Of a stretch of 64,000 bases of DNA, positions 46,267 to 59,966 are shown piece after piece. Below the pieces are notes generated by a model. It saw only the letters and a list, made by a program, of their open reading frames with translations, searched no databases and had not been told where the DNA came from. Every line of letters begins with the position of its first letter. The first letter of the stretch is position 1. The DNA lies in the NCBI GenBank assembly GCA_024529925.1, contig JAFEUB010000896.1, positions 1,048,501 through 1,112,500 on the forward strand, in the 5' to 3' direction. Both the position numbers and the translations under genes were made by a program. This stretch comes from Ophthalmolycus amberensis (lineage: Eukaryota; Chordata; Actinopteri; Perciformes; Zoarcidae).

Positions 46267-49200
46267 AAGCGCTGAGCTAAATAGAGGGATTTAAATGGAG
46301 ACATTGAGGTGGAGGGATGGGGAGATTAAAAAAAATGTGGCAACCAGCTGAGACAAAACCAAACCAGCAGCTCAATGACAATCCTGCACGCTACACTTTA
46401 GGACTCACTCCTCTCACCTATGAGCTCCCAACCCTGTGGAGGAGCTCACTCTGCCCTGCCAGCCAGTCCATTCAGCTTCAACGTAACACTACAGGAACTG
46501 CTGCCGGCTACTCAGTACATATTACCTCTTTTTTTTTCTTCTTTTTTTTAAGGAACTTATTGAAGAGTAGCCTAAATCATTTGTATTCTCAAAAAAATAT
46601 TTTTCTATGAGATGACCGTAAACTTCTCTCATAAAGCTGAATTTGACTCTCGCTACTCTCAAAGTTCCTGTCAGCTATTGTTGAATGTATCCCCTGGTTC
46701 CCTTTACCGTTTCAGCACAACTCTAGGCTCGAAATAGAATGTACATACTTAAAATCCTCACGGTTCCTCAAAAAGGTTTGCAGTAACGATGCCTGTTTCA
46801 GTTCTCTTGTGTAGTAACAGCTTATTATTTCATTCGATATTTTTGGTAGCGCCCATATTTTGCAGTTTTGTAATGTATGGACAAGCTGTTTTAAAGGGAC
46901 CATGATCAAACTCACAGAGAGACGGGGTTTTTAAACTGTGAATCGAGGGCAAACGGAGTGTTTGCACACAGAGCACAAAACATAGCACTTAAACTGGTCT
47001 TTGTAGGTATCTTTACTAGCACATCCACAGACGCTGATGTAAGTGAGCTCTTTTTTTTTTTTTTTTATGCAATCAGTGACCTCAGCCCAAATACCTTTTC
47101 CCTTTGAAATTGCCACCTGGAGAGTGAGAGAATCACCGAGGTATTTTGAAAGTATTTTCAGATGCTCCTTTTATATATAGTATAAATAATAACGCCTCTA
47201 TAATCATGTAAGATAAGAGCAGTCATGATGTCATCCCCAGTTAGGTGGAGGGTCTCTCATACAGATACTGCCCGGCCAAACTTTGGGGATCTTGGGCGGA
47301 GAGATTGGTGTTGCTGCAAAGAAAATCGAAGGAATAATTATGGCACTTATGAGTCCTTGTTCGATTCCAAAATGAACTCTTTGGTTTTTACGGGTTCGCA
47401 CTCAGACTGCCATCTGTGAAACTCATGTTAAACTGGTCGGAAATGCCAGATACACCCACCCGCTGTAGATACGCTGTATGAACAAGGTGCTGGGCAGCCG
47501 ACCACTGTGGGGTTATGAGCTCTCATGGACGAGCGTCTGGAACTGTCCCACCTTAGTCCCCCCCCCCCCCCCCCCCCCCCCAATCGCCCCAAAAACCTCC
47601 AGCACCGTCTCAACCAGCAGATTCAAAAGACTTTGGGAGCAAAGAAAGAAAATGATCTGAGAGTTTGGTGTTGAAATGCGACAGCTAATCACATTTTCCA
47701 CCTACGTGGTTGGACGAGGGGCAAAGAATGGAGAGTGGACTTGTGGGTGATGGTGTTCTTTAAGCCCAGTCAGAGGGGCTTTGCTGTCTGCGGCGACTCT
47801 CACTGCTTCGGGTCGATGCCGACTCGTGCTGTCGCAGGAAGCCAAGGTGTTCTGATTGGAGAATTTGATCCTCTGTCCCCTCCCCCTCCCTTTGGCTACT
47901 ACCTCACCCTCTTCAAACACTACATGGCGCAGCAAAGGGTTGACAGAGCCATCAGCTACCCCCCTGAGCTTCTTCTCAAATATAACAATTAGTGGTGAAA
48001 TTTGAAGGCCAGTGACTAAACTATCCTGAAAATGTTGTTGTGCTCTTAAAACTGGACAGAAGACAAACGTATACTGACGGCATCCTCTCACTGCTTTTCT
48101 GTCATTTGAGAGCAGCGCATGCCTTTCGGTCCAGGAAGCCCTACTTACGTAGAGATCTGTCTGAAGTCTCTGGAGACATTCGGGTGTGTCCAGATGAAAC
48201 CTTTATTCTTCAAAGTAGGGGGACATATTGGATTTCTGTCCCAGAGGAGCTACTAGAAAAGAATAGTTGTAATTTAAGCTTTTTTCTTCTTCTTTTTATC
48301 TTAAGCATTCTGCGACAATCACATGACAGATGTTGGATGTCTAGCTCTATTTAATATGTCAGCCTGGTTTGCTTTGTGCTGCTGGGACAGTGCTGTTCGC
48401 CATACATTATCTCACATAGTGTGACGGGGTGTGACCCTTATCTGGGTACGTAAGACAGTGGCGTGGTGGGATTGTGCAATGAAGTCTTTCCCATTGCAAT
48501 AGCGTTGTTAACCTCGCAGCACGACAAATAATGTTATTTAGAATATGATGTACCAAATACTCAGCCAACCACTAACACGGGGTCAGCTCTCGGCTGACAC
48601 GACAGTCAGATGACGCTTACAGATTGTAACAAAGTGCAATACTTTGTGTGTGTGGAGAATGTGAGACATGCTGCTTTGAAAGGATTCAGTGTAGTTTTTG
48701 CATGACTAAACACTGTCCAGGGGGGGGCAGCACTGAAGATCTGCACTTGCATTTCCTGAGTTACTCAGGGAGATAGCTGGGCTCTCTGTCCTACAGTGTC
48801 TGCAGTTAGTCTAGCAGGACGCCTTGCACCAACATAGAAGACCTTAAAGCCTTGATCACTGTGTACAGTACATGTTCTTGTGAATGTTTTATTTCAAAGT
48901 ATCAAAGACTTTACCCCTGTCTAATATCATTATTGCAAGACCTTTTTTTTTTGAGTTTGAGTCATAGATGAAATAGGATATTAAAAATAGTAAAATAAAT
49001 TTAAAAGGTGGATTATAATCTCTGAATCTTGTGTTGGTTCTGTTGTGATCTTTTGTTTCCTGATTTTTATCCCTATGTGGACTGTTTTTTTTTCTCATCA
49101 GGTTAGTGTCCTTTTTGTCTTGGAGAGATGTAATTCTATTTTTTTAAAGAGCGGTTTTAAAGATGTCTCCCTAAAAGTTTCTCTTTTGTCATGATCCTTC

Positions 49201-49410
49201 TGTTTATATGTTCATGATATTTTAAGATTACTATTATTAAATCAACATAGATTTTAATAAGAAATTATTCATGACATGTTATGGATATATAAAGCCGAAG
49301 AGGTTTTAACACAACTCAGTGTTATTGCACAACGGTGATACCATATGTGGATTTAAGAATGTAATAAAAGTCTTTTTACAATTAAAATAAAAACTTGTTG
49401 CTTCACGTTA
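46267..49410 (+). other. ROR 3'UTR (probable) with poly(A) signals
   Basis: Non-coding from the TAG to two polyadenylation signals, AATAAA at 49363-49368 and 49386-49391, with no earlier intron or acceptor evident. A C run at 47558-47581 splits it. Several 200-400 nt open frames have no recognisable domain. An alternative is a shorter 3'UTR followed by intergenic DNA. Confidence 0.5.
49363..49391 (+). terminator. Tandem polyadenylation signals
   Basis: Two AATAAA hexamers 23 bp apart, the likely transcript end of the ROR gene. Confidence 0.45.
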
Positions 49411-50400
49411 TGTTTCATGAAACTAATTGCACCCAAAATGATCGGCACAGAGGAACCAATTTATTCTCCATAACCATGTGAAATAATACATTTATCACAG
49501 TTTTATTAAACACAGAATCCTTTTCTTTTGGTCATAATACATACAGATGTGTTTGGAAAAAAACATCTTAATTTGCCATTTAAGGACAATATTTACACAC
49601 ATGGGAAAAAGGTGATTTTAAAAAAAAGAAGTAAAATTGACTTTTCTAACCAAGTCATTTGGATGGCTACATACATAAAAGCAGAGTGAAAGATACAGTG
49701 CATTATTACCACCATGTGGTAGATAACAGCTGTTCAGAGACACAACCACATGCTTGAGTAAGTTTTTATTCCCTGTAACATAATTGAATGTATTCACAAC
49801 CAAGTGCCTGTGCATTATTTTTTTTGTTCTCATAAGTTGCATTTTCTGAAATACCCGATACATGACATTAACCAAATAGCTACACAGCAAATCTTGGCAA
49901 GGTAGTTTTCCAGTGTAGGAACACTTTACACCCTGCACAGAGAGTGGGAGGAAGTGGGTTAATATAGGAGCCCTATTCCTTATTTATACCCTGGGGCCAG
50001 TTAAGCGTTAATCGGCTATGTTTCAAGCCATAACATATAACAATCTCATTTCTTTTTATATTTGCCAAATCGGACCACTAAGCCATTTTATTCGTGTCTT
50101 CAGATGGGCTTTGAGTAAATCGCCTGAGGATGTGAACATCTGGCCTGTAATTCCTGCAGCACACGGACGGGTGTTGTACCCGCTCCGTCCAGCAGGGGGC
50201 GGTGTGCACTAACACACTACTGGTGTGGCTTCCACCAAACTCTGGGAAACTGATTTATTCAAAGCGGCTGGTGCAGATTTAATGTGTCCTATATTTTTAC
50301 TGCTTGGTTTTTCAATTCGGGAGATAATATTTGGGAGGATTTAGCACACTTCTCGCTCCGTTATCTGCCGTGACAGTGGGAACAATCAGCCTCGACGTTG
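49411..50400. other. Intergenic spacer between ROR and sh3gl1
   Basis: About 1 kb without recognised coding sequence. AATAAA on the minus strand occurs near 49460 and 49501, so a convergent transcript cannot be excluded. A CTCF-like motif lies at 50189-50202. Confidence 0.5.
50189..50202 (+). promoter_or_regulatory. CTCF-like motif upstream of sh3gl1
   Basis: CCAGCAGGGGGCGG matches the CTCF core consensus CCASYAGRKGGCRS at every position. It lies 365 bp before the sh3gl1 start codon, between two genes with different expected expression. Confidence 0.5.
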
Positions 50401-50566
50401 GTTGACGTGGTCAGTTGGCGTGTCCCGACTTGGAGTGACGGCTGTGCAGTCCTATGATTCCTTCTAAATTCCTCCCTTTTTCTAACAAACTGCATCGTTT
50501 AACTTTTAGTTAAGTCGTGACCGATTTGCAATTCGCCGGGACGCCGAAGACAAGTCGGTGTTCAAG

Positions 50567-52743
50567 ATGTCGGTAGCGGGCTTCAAGAAGCAGTTTTATA
50601 AAGCCAGCCAGGTTTGCAAAAAACTTTTCTTTTAAGCTAGCTAACTGTCATGTAAGAAAGCTAGCCTCACTTAGCATTATGAGCTAGCTAGTTTATAGTC
50701 GGCTTCATGTTATTAATAACGCTTTGTTCATGTAGCTGGTAGCTGTGTGGTGACAGGAGGAAGCTACCGTTAGCTTTGTGTCAGTGTGTAAAATGTTATT
50801 TTTAAGTTGGCACTTTGTGTTCTTGTACAGCTTAGCGTTAAAGTTAACGAGCATCTCTCGGGACATGTTTCACATTAGCTGAACTATAACGTTCACTAAC
50901 TTAAAGCTAATGCTAAGTAACGTTATTATGCATTTCACATTTTGTGTTTTTAAAGCAACGTTACCCAGCAGTGTGCACCAGTTCAGATTGAGTAAGTACA
51001 CATCCTGTAATAAACATTAGCTCTGTTTGCCTAAGGGACTCTCCGGGTGAGTCAGAGCTCTTAAGAGTAAAACAACAATACACGTTTAAGCTAAAAGTTA
51101 TGTTTATTCAGGAAAAAGACCCTTTTAATATGTGTATTGATCAGCTTCTTCGCGGTGAAGACACAGTTACCTATTCCCCAGCTGTGTGTGTTAGTCTTTT
51201 GTTTAGTGAGACAGATCAATATTTAGGGCAGTCTGAGGGAAGAGATCCAAAATACCTTTGCGTTAGAAATGCCATTACGGTATTTTTTTAGTGTCTGAAT
51301 GTTTTTAATTTCGGGCCAGCTCTCGTAGTCATGGGCGGGGACGCTTAGAAAGATTTTTTTTTTTTGGAGGTCTTTTTTCTTCCTACCCCTGCTGATGTAA
51401 GCAGGAAAAGACATTTTGGTTTGTGCCAAGCTTCCTGTCAGGAACATACTCAGATCCCTGTTGGTTTTGGGTAGGAGTGTTTGACTGTTATTCAAAACAG
51501 TAAAGGTGTTGGAGAGAGATAAAGCAGATTAATGATGCAAAGAAGGAGGCGAAATAGTGTCCTTTCCCTTTTTTATTTGTCTGCAATGCAGCTGCTTTTC
51601 TTGCCAAAACTCCATGAGGGGTCAATAAAGCTTGACATGGCTCAGATTGTCTTCGCGGGAGGCGTGCAGGAAGTTGGCTGTGGAAACGATATCTGTGTCC
51701 TGTAGCTCACACATCCTTGTTTTTCTCTTTTGCTGCCTATTTTTCTGAGAATTGATCTTGCCAGAAAATCTATAAAAACCTGAAATGTCGCACTCAAAAG
51801 GGCAGTTGTAGCACAAACAACATCACGCTCACAGGAGTTGTAGATGGGACAGTGGAAGGGATTGTTAGCCCTGAGTCAAGATGACAGTTTGATCTATACT
51901 TGTGCAGTTTATCAAGTTTATACATGCGCTGATATAATTATAAGTCTTCTGGTTCTCAAATGCTGAAATTCACAGCTGCAAGTAGATGACGTCATGCTCA
52001 AATGTAGGATTTGTGATGGATGACGCAGATACGAAGAGATGCAAAGAAGCAGCTTACACGAAAGCAAATATCAAACGCATTTGAAATTATATATTTTTTT
52101 CGTTTATTACACAAATAACACCAGCTATGGGGATAAGTCTCAATGTTGCCGTCCTTGCCTTGAGTTTAATACCAGCGCGAACAACAGCAAACAAACTGAA
52201 ACTGAAAGTTTTCAGATGCCAGGGAATGATCTACACCTTCCCTCCAAACAATCTGAAGAATTCTGAGTAGCCATCGTATGAAATGTGATATCCAGTGGTT
52301 GTTGTCTTCTTAAACTATTACCATTACCTGGAAGAAGTATCAGATCTGTAACGTGTCTTCATCAAGACAATTGCGAGGTAAACAGTAGAAATACAAAGTG
52401 ATCCACTAGGAGTGTGTGCTTACTGTCTTTGAGTGTTCAGACACAGTTAAATCAGGTTCATGGCTATGTTGATTAAAAAAAAAAGTAGATTAGGGTGATT
52501 TACAGATGTCATCTGGGAAATCCCCATTTATAGGAGTGAGTATCAGTCTGCAGTGCAAACCTACCTGGGAAAGTATCACTCTTAAACTGGATAACACAGG
52601 TTCTGGTGAACGACTGCGGTGATTGGCTCCCGTGCGTGTAACGGAGGACGTGGTCGTTGTAGGTTTACTGATTTACCAGGAGAGAAAGCACAGGCGCCAA
52701 GGGGCATCGCTGAAGTGAGAATGAAGGAAAACACACGCATATA

Positions 52744-52787
<44 letters not shown>

Positions 52788-55700
52788 TTATGTATCACCG
52801 GAAAGGCTGCTGGATCTCTATCGCACCTACACTTTTTATATCAGATCACAGTAACATGATTTCCTCTTGACATGTGCCCCGCTCTAGTACTGTGGTTGCA
52901 GAGCTCTCTTTTTTTTTTAAAGTGGAGTATTTCCACCAAAACATCCAGATTTGACTTTTGTGGATGTTTTTGGGCTGTATTCCTTTGAGCCTGTGTGCGT
53001 GCAAACAATCATTTTAACTCTTGACATGAGTGATGTTTTCATCAGCAGAAGAACAAATGCAACATTACTCAGTGGCTCACAAGACTTAAGACTCACAGGT
53101 TTAGTGGCTTCTACTCGTAGTCAGGAATTGGATCCACAGCTCTTTCCTGAAAGCCTTGTAAGGCAGACAAGATAAGATAGCAAAACATGTCGGAGTGCAG
53201 ACTGCAATCTTAAGTCTGAGGCTGGGAGTCTATTGCTAAGTAGATGGAGAGTTGAGGCTGTATTTTTTTACTTGTGACCTGAATGGGCCCCGGTCATGTG
53301 CTTACCGCATACAGCAGAGATCCAGCAGCAGAACTCAAAGATCCCAAACTGTTCAGTCTGTCAGCTGCTGCCAGGGAAAGCATAACCATTATGTATTTCA
53401 CAAACCTGAGTTATTAAATCGGTGTACTTAAAGCTTTAATACAGACTTCTGTGACTACATATCAAGCTCTACTGTTCCCTCTCCCATCATAACATTCTTT
53501 AAATGACACAGAAAGTCTTGGTAGTTGCAGTAATCACAAACGGTTTGAGTCACGTAGGAAATGACTCAAACTGCTGTTGCTCTATCACAGACTGGTCGTA
53601 TGTCCGATCCTACATGCCTTTATAGTTCAGACCAGGTCCTAAAAATATACAACTAATCGGTTAAAGCTGTGAAAATAATCATTACAGTGTTTCATTAACT
53701 GTCCAGACATTTTTTAAATACTCCCTCTCTAAGTACTGTAGGCGACATAATTACACATTAACATCAGGGTTGTTACAACCTCCCTCAATACATAAAGGCA
53801 CAATATCAAAACCGGTTGATTAGGTCGTGCGGTGACACATGTTTTATTACAACGAAAGTGTTGTGAAGCACTTTGACTGGAATCATGGCATTAACCTCAG
53901 AGTAAACAGGACTTGTGGTTTGCTTTTGTCTTTGCAGAAGAGTTTTTACAAGTTACTCTGCAAGCAAGGACTGTTGTTGTGTGCCCTGTTTTCATCTTAC
54001 TGCTGGTGATGAGGGGGTCGTGTTATGTTTGTCAGATATGGAACCATGTAGCTCACGGACGCAGCCGTCAAGGTCTTAACTATCTTGAAGTCACAGCAGT
54101 GCAGACTCATTTATAAAGCCAGAATAATTTAGTTCATTTTCCAGTTCTCAGAAATCCTGCTCCACAGTTAAAAGAATTCGCCAAGAAGGACAAACACTAC
54201 TGTCCAAGCACAGAAAAGAGGCCTAAAAACGTGCTGAGCGATCAAATACATGTGCTTTCAATCAACATGTTTTAGTCTACTTAAGTTGTAGCATATTGTC
54301 TTTATTGAAAGACAATATGCTACAACTTAATTATCTCCCTCGTCCTGCAAAATGTAAACAAACGCTAAAAGAAATGTTGATTGTTGCGTTTTCTGCACGG
54401 AGCAGGCGTGTGAATGTGTAATCGAGAGATGCGTGTTTCCCCTCAAATGAAAACCTTATGAGCAGCATTCATTAACCAGCACTGTTTCTGTCTTTCCGCC
54501 CCCTTTCTCCTCTCTCTCCCTCCCTGGCTCTCTAGATGGTCAGTGAGAAAGTCGGAGGTGCCGAAGGAACGAAGCTAGATGAGGACTTCAAGGACTTGGA
54601 ACGGGTAAGAGAGGCATCTTTGTGTCTTCTTAAAAGGGCAACATCCTCCTCGCCGGTTTAACACACAGTAAACAAACACACGGCTGTTTCTGCGGGACGT
54701 CCGTTCTTGATGTTTACACCCCGTTCAAAGCTGTTTAATAAGCTTTATGTTGAGGAAAAAGATTCTGACCTCAAAGTCTATAAAACTCTTGAGCACTAGC
54801 ACAACAAGAAGGTCCTCCCACCACCAAAACTTTCCTTCGGTGGGGTTCCATCAGAACGTAAAAACCAAATCAAATATACACATCGTAAAACCGGACTTCC
54901 ATACCAGATCTGTCGGGTTACCAACTAGATTGAAATAGATGATCCGCTAAAGCAACTCCTAACGCGAACATCCAAAATAAGTTTCTTGAATATTTCAAGC
55001 AAAAATGCCTAAATTCACTGTTTCCAGTTTCTGAAATGTTTATGTTTGCTGGTCTTCTAATATGATAGTACATTCAATATCTTGTCTGTTGGGCAGACAA
55101 AACAGGCAATTTGTAGACGTCACATCGGGGTCCTGAAAAAACTGTTGTCTGACATGTTATAGAATAAACATTTATTCTATTAATCCAGAAAATAACCGTC
55201 TGATTAATATATTATTACATTGTTGGTTGCAGTCCTTGTTTGCATTTTTGATTTTGTTCATCATCAAAAACATAAAACCAAATCTAATATCAAGAGAAAA
55301 TACGAACGCTAAGCAAAGCATTCCGTTTTTTAGGTTTAGTCAGACCAGCGTGTTGAGATGCACATCATGGACTGTATCCAAATATGATGGGTATGAAAAT
55401 AAGTCCCCGTATTTTACTGTATTTTAAATTTTTTAAATACGATACAAACAATGTGTATGAACCTATGAGGTAACGGTTAATAACAAAAGGTTACCTCCTC
55501 CGCCGGTCACTGTTTTACTTTAGGTTTTGTGATTGCAGTCGCTCCGTTGTGCCCTCGTGTGATGTACGTGTGCTTGCTGTGTTTTGTAGAAAGTAGATGT
55601 GACCAGTAGAGCGGTAGTGGAGGTAATCTCCAAAACATCAGAATACCTTCAGCCTAACCCAGGTGAGAGGAAACCCTGTCTCCATGCAATTCATTCAAAA

Positions 55701-57458
55701 CGGTTTGAGCTCTGTGACGAAATGCATTTCATCTCCTCTCCTGCAGCATCACGGGCCAAACTGTCCATGCTGAACACCATGTCAAAGATCCGCGGGCAGG
55801 TGAAGAACCCGGGCTACCCTCAGGCCGAGGGGCTGCTGGGGGAATGTATGGGCAAGTATGGCCGGGACCTCGGAGAGGAGACTAACTTTGGTAAGATGTG
55901 TGTGTGTTGTGGTACAGGAATGTTGGTTGGTACACAGTTGTCCTCTTGTGTATGTGGGGTAGGCTGAATAATAGATTCCACCCAAACTGTTTAAAGAGCT
56001 TTGAAAGGCTTTTTGACTATTTTAAGTGTTGTATTTGTGCCGGTGTTTTGGTTTTGCTGGATACTATCTGTTACTTCATGTGTGGTCTGATGGCGATATG
56101 ATTCTCTGGTACTGCACTATTAATGCACTATGTCACTGAGCTGTTATTCTCTGTCTGTGTGGCTCAGGCGGAGCGCTGGTGGATGTTGGAGAGTCCATGA
56201 AGAGATTGGCAGAAGTCAAGGACTCTCTAGATATCGACGTCAAACAGAACTTCATCGATCCATTGCAAGGGCTCTGCGACAAGGACCTGAGAGAGATACA
56301 GGTACACTGACAACATCATTTCTTCAACTTGTCAAAATTGAATTTAAGGCAAGATGATATTAACGTATGTGCCCCCCCCCCCCCTCCCTCCTAAACCACC
56401 TCAGCATCACCTGAAGAAGCTGGAAGGCCGCCGCCTGGACTACGATTACAAGAAGAAGCGTCAGGGCAAGATCCCAGACGAGGAGCTCCGACAGGCTCTG
56501 GAGAAGTTCCACGAGTCAAAGGAAGTGGCCGAGACGAGCATGTACAACCTGCTGGAGACGGACGTGAGGACTGATTTATTACTGTTCAGTGCGCGGTGTT
56601 AGTGTCTGTCCTCTGAAACATGAATTTAATCCTGATCCATCTTTACAATATAAAGGGTAACTACATCCAAACATCAGGTATGAGCATGAAATATGAAACA
56701 CAGCAATATAAGAATCTATTAAATGATTTCAGAGGATAACTGATGCATGTTGCCGTATCATGTTAAACATTTCATCAGTTTTCTGTCCAGTTGTCGAGCT
56801 TCACTGAGCTTCACCTTTGCTGCCATTCGATACACACCCACTGGACAAACACACGGCGATAGTTACACCTACGGAGCTGTTTAGCCAGCACTCACACTGG
56901 AGATAAACATGTCTCTAAATAGCTGCAATTTAGGTTGAGGAATTATTATGTGTTTGCCCTGTACCTGTAGGTGAGGAGACACGGCTTAGAGCATGTATCT
57001 GATTGTGTGTGGATCTAAAGGGATTTGTGTGTTTGTTTGTTATTGCAGCACAGCAGTTGAGGGTTTAGTTTTGAGCTGCTTGACTGTGAATAGAACCAGT
57101 GCTACCTGTCTGTCTGTTCCATATGTTCTGTTAATTCTCTACTTCCAGCCTCATTGTGCGTTGTTCCCTGTGACTTTTTAAATACTATGTATCTGTGAAT
57201 TTGAGCATGAAAGATCATTATCGACATTGGAAATAGTAGTTTGACAAAAATAATCTAAACCCACGGCCTTTTTACTAGCATGAGATGAGGTTAAGATGAT
57301 TTAGTCAAAGAAATATGAATTATTTATCATATATCAGCTTCATGGTAATGCATCTGAAAGGAGCAGTGCCGTATGACCCGTTTTATTTGTAATCCAGAAT
57401 AAACAGTTTGTCCATTAGAATGAAAAATACATTAACTTAAGCAAAGTGACACTGATTA

Positions 57459-57541
<83 letters not shown>

Positions 57542-57642
57542 GAGCAGGTGAGCCAGCTCTCCTCCCTGGTGGAGTCCCAGCTGCAGTATCACAGACAGGC
57601 TGTGCAGGTGCTGGAGGAGCTTTCTGACAAACTTAAAGACAG
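50567..57642 (+). CDS. sh3gl1: sh3gl1 exons 1-7: H0 helix and BAR domain
   Basis: Residues 1-243. Exon 1 encodes the amphipathic helix, exon 2 MVSEKVGGAEGTKLDEDF, exon 3 the TSRAVVEVISKTSEYLQPNP part, and exon 4 SRAKLSMLNTMSKIRGQ and the GYPQAEGLL insert that endophilins use for membrane bending. Exons 5-6 encode the long helices (DIDVKQNFIDPLQ, HHLKKLEGRRLDYDYKKKRQ) and exon 7 IEQVSQLSSLVESQLQYHRQ. Exon 7 is 104 bp, so skipping it would shift the frame. Intron 1 (3.9 kb) carries a 50-bp palindrome. Confidence 0.93.
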
Positions 57643-59929
57643 GTGCAGGAATAAGAATCAACTCACACACACATACCAACGTACTGTTCAGTGCATTTTG
57701 AATGTGCAGCTTATAGTCTGCTTCAGTCGCAGTAACTTCAAACACATTTTTGTTATTTATTGTCGAGGTTTGGGAATTACAAAAAACTTAAATCAACTTG
57801 TCTTTATGAACAGGATGAATGATGCTCAGACTCGACCAAGACGTGAATACACACCTAAACCCAAACCGATCTTTGACTGCGGAGACGACAACCAATCAAA
57901 TGGCGGCTACTCGACCTCAATGGCCCCTCCCCCTTCACGCAACTCTGGTAAGAAAACAGCTGATGTGCCGGGGCATTAGTATGGATCAGTGTATTTTGAT
58001 TCTACCACACACATTTGAGCAAAATACATTTTAGCTGACTATTAATGTCAAAATGATGAAGTGCAACAGAGCACAGATGCTGTCTGGACAAACAAAGAAC
58101 AAAACAAACCGGATTTTGTATTGAACTACGTCACTCTCACAGCCACACAAAAAGGGCAGCGTAAAGAGCTCCCAGCTAAAAAAACATCCAGCTGTTTCTA
58201 CACACACAAGATGGACTGAGCCACAACAGCATGCCTGCATTGCAACACATTCCTCAGAAGTCTGACAGAAACTAAGCTGGAAAAGTTACTCTCCGCATCG
58301 CCAGGAGGATTGCTCAAGACCTGCAACCAATCAGTGCCACTGAGCACAAATATGTGAAAGAAGTTTTTTCTGTCGTCGATTGGACTCAGTTGTTTTCCAT
58401 GAAAAATAGGACGTCTGTTTCTGCATTGGGGGGGGGGGGGGGGGGGGGGGGGTGTGTGTGTGTGTCCTGCCCTGTCATCTAGCTGGCGTTTCTCCAACTG
58501 ACCTTGTTCCTCTTTCCTGCGGTATCATCTGAGCCGTTTTTTCACTCGGCCACATTGTCCTTTCAGGAACCCAGATTGTGTGAGTCACAGTGTGGGGCGG
58601 GTTTTTTTTTTTTTTTCTTGTAGTGAAACGGTCCAGTGTGCTTGCACAGCTTCTGGTGTGAAATGTAGGAAGTAGGATACAAGTGGCTTCTCACAGGTCT
58701 GACAAATAATTGGTGGTTTGTGTAGCACGTATACTTTAACGTCATGTGTGTGGTTTTGTAATAGATCCACATCCTGTAGTCTAGATCCTGCAGTCTGACA
58801 TACTAAACGACTATCTAACATATCCTCATGCTATATTACTATGTATTATTATTACTATATCAGTTAGTTATGAAGCCAGTGTTTTGGTCAATAGCAGGAG
58901 TATTAATTAACATGCGAGAAACAAGCAGCTGGTGCTAGAAGTATGAGCTATTCATTATTATTTGCAGTGGTATTCCAGTTAGTATCAGTATTATAGTTAT
59001 AGAGTGTAATATTACAGTCGCCCTTCAGCTGTTTGTATGAATGGAAAAAACTGTTTCCTGCTTTTTATTTCTCACCACCATATTGCATAATACGCGGAGC
59101 ATCATGTGCCATCTTTGTTTTTGTGTCCATGTGTAAACGAATAGTTTTTAACCCATTAACTTGAGCACCGTACAGAGTAGAGGCTGCAGCTTTCCATTAT
59201 CTTAGTAATCAGGTATTCAACCGGTCATTCCATCGAGTAGTCTGATAAGAAATATTTTTATTAATATCCTGCCCCCAAACATTTTGCTTCCTTCTCACCG
59301 CTCTCGTACTGTTGTTTTCAGCCGCAGCAGACAGCTGCTAAAGAAAAGGCTCTACATACGTGCTCAGCACCAAACTGACACAATGAATAATAACGTTGCC
59401 TCATAACTGCTGTCGGCAGTTGTTTGCTAACAAGTTTGCCAGTTTAAAGTAGCACCATCAATATTTGCACATAAATACATTTATTCATCTATGTTTTGAT
59501 CATTATAACTGGTTATTGTAGGAAGTAATGTAGGAATAATTAATAATGCCATTATTTTTGAAGCAACTAAATCAACATCACAAGCAAAGTGAGCCACATT
59601 AGCTTACAAGCTAATGACCAGGATTTTGTCTATTCAGCAAACTGCTCATTAGACTTCTTAAAAAGGGAACTTTCCACTAATTGGCATTTATTCTATATAC
59701 AATCTACTTTTTAGAGAAACGTTTGTAATTGTCATTAAGTTGCTTCAGAGTTGGTCCTTTTTAAATGAGGTGTTTTCACATCATGTTTTTCTGCTGCTGT
59801 AAATTGCTACAGAGAGTGAGTGACCCAAGCTTTCGCCATCTCTAGCCGGCCCGGCCGTCTGTGGGGTGAACTCGAAACAATGAGAAAACTGTTCGCAGAC
59901 AAAAAAGCCGTGTGTGTGTGTGTGTGTGT

Positions 59930-59966
<37 letters not shown>

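Noticed and set aside
47735..47992. 85-codon frame in the ROR 3'UTR with a plausible amino-acid mix
   Set aside because: No recognisable domain, no splice sites and it sits between the ROR stop and its poly(A) signals; kept as UTR.
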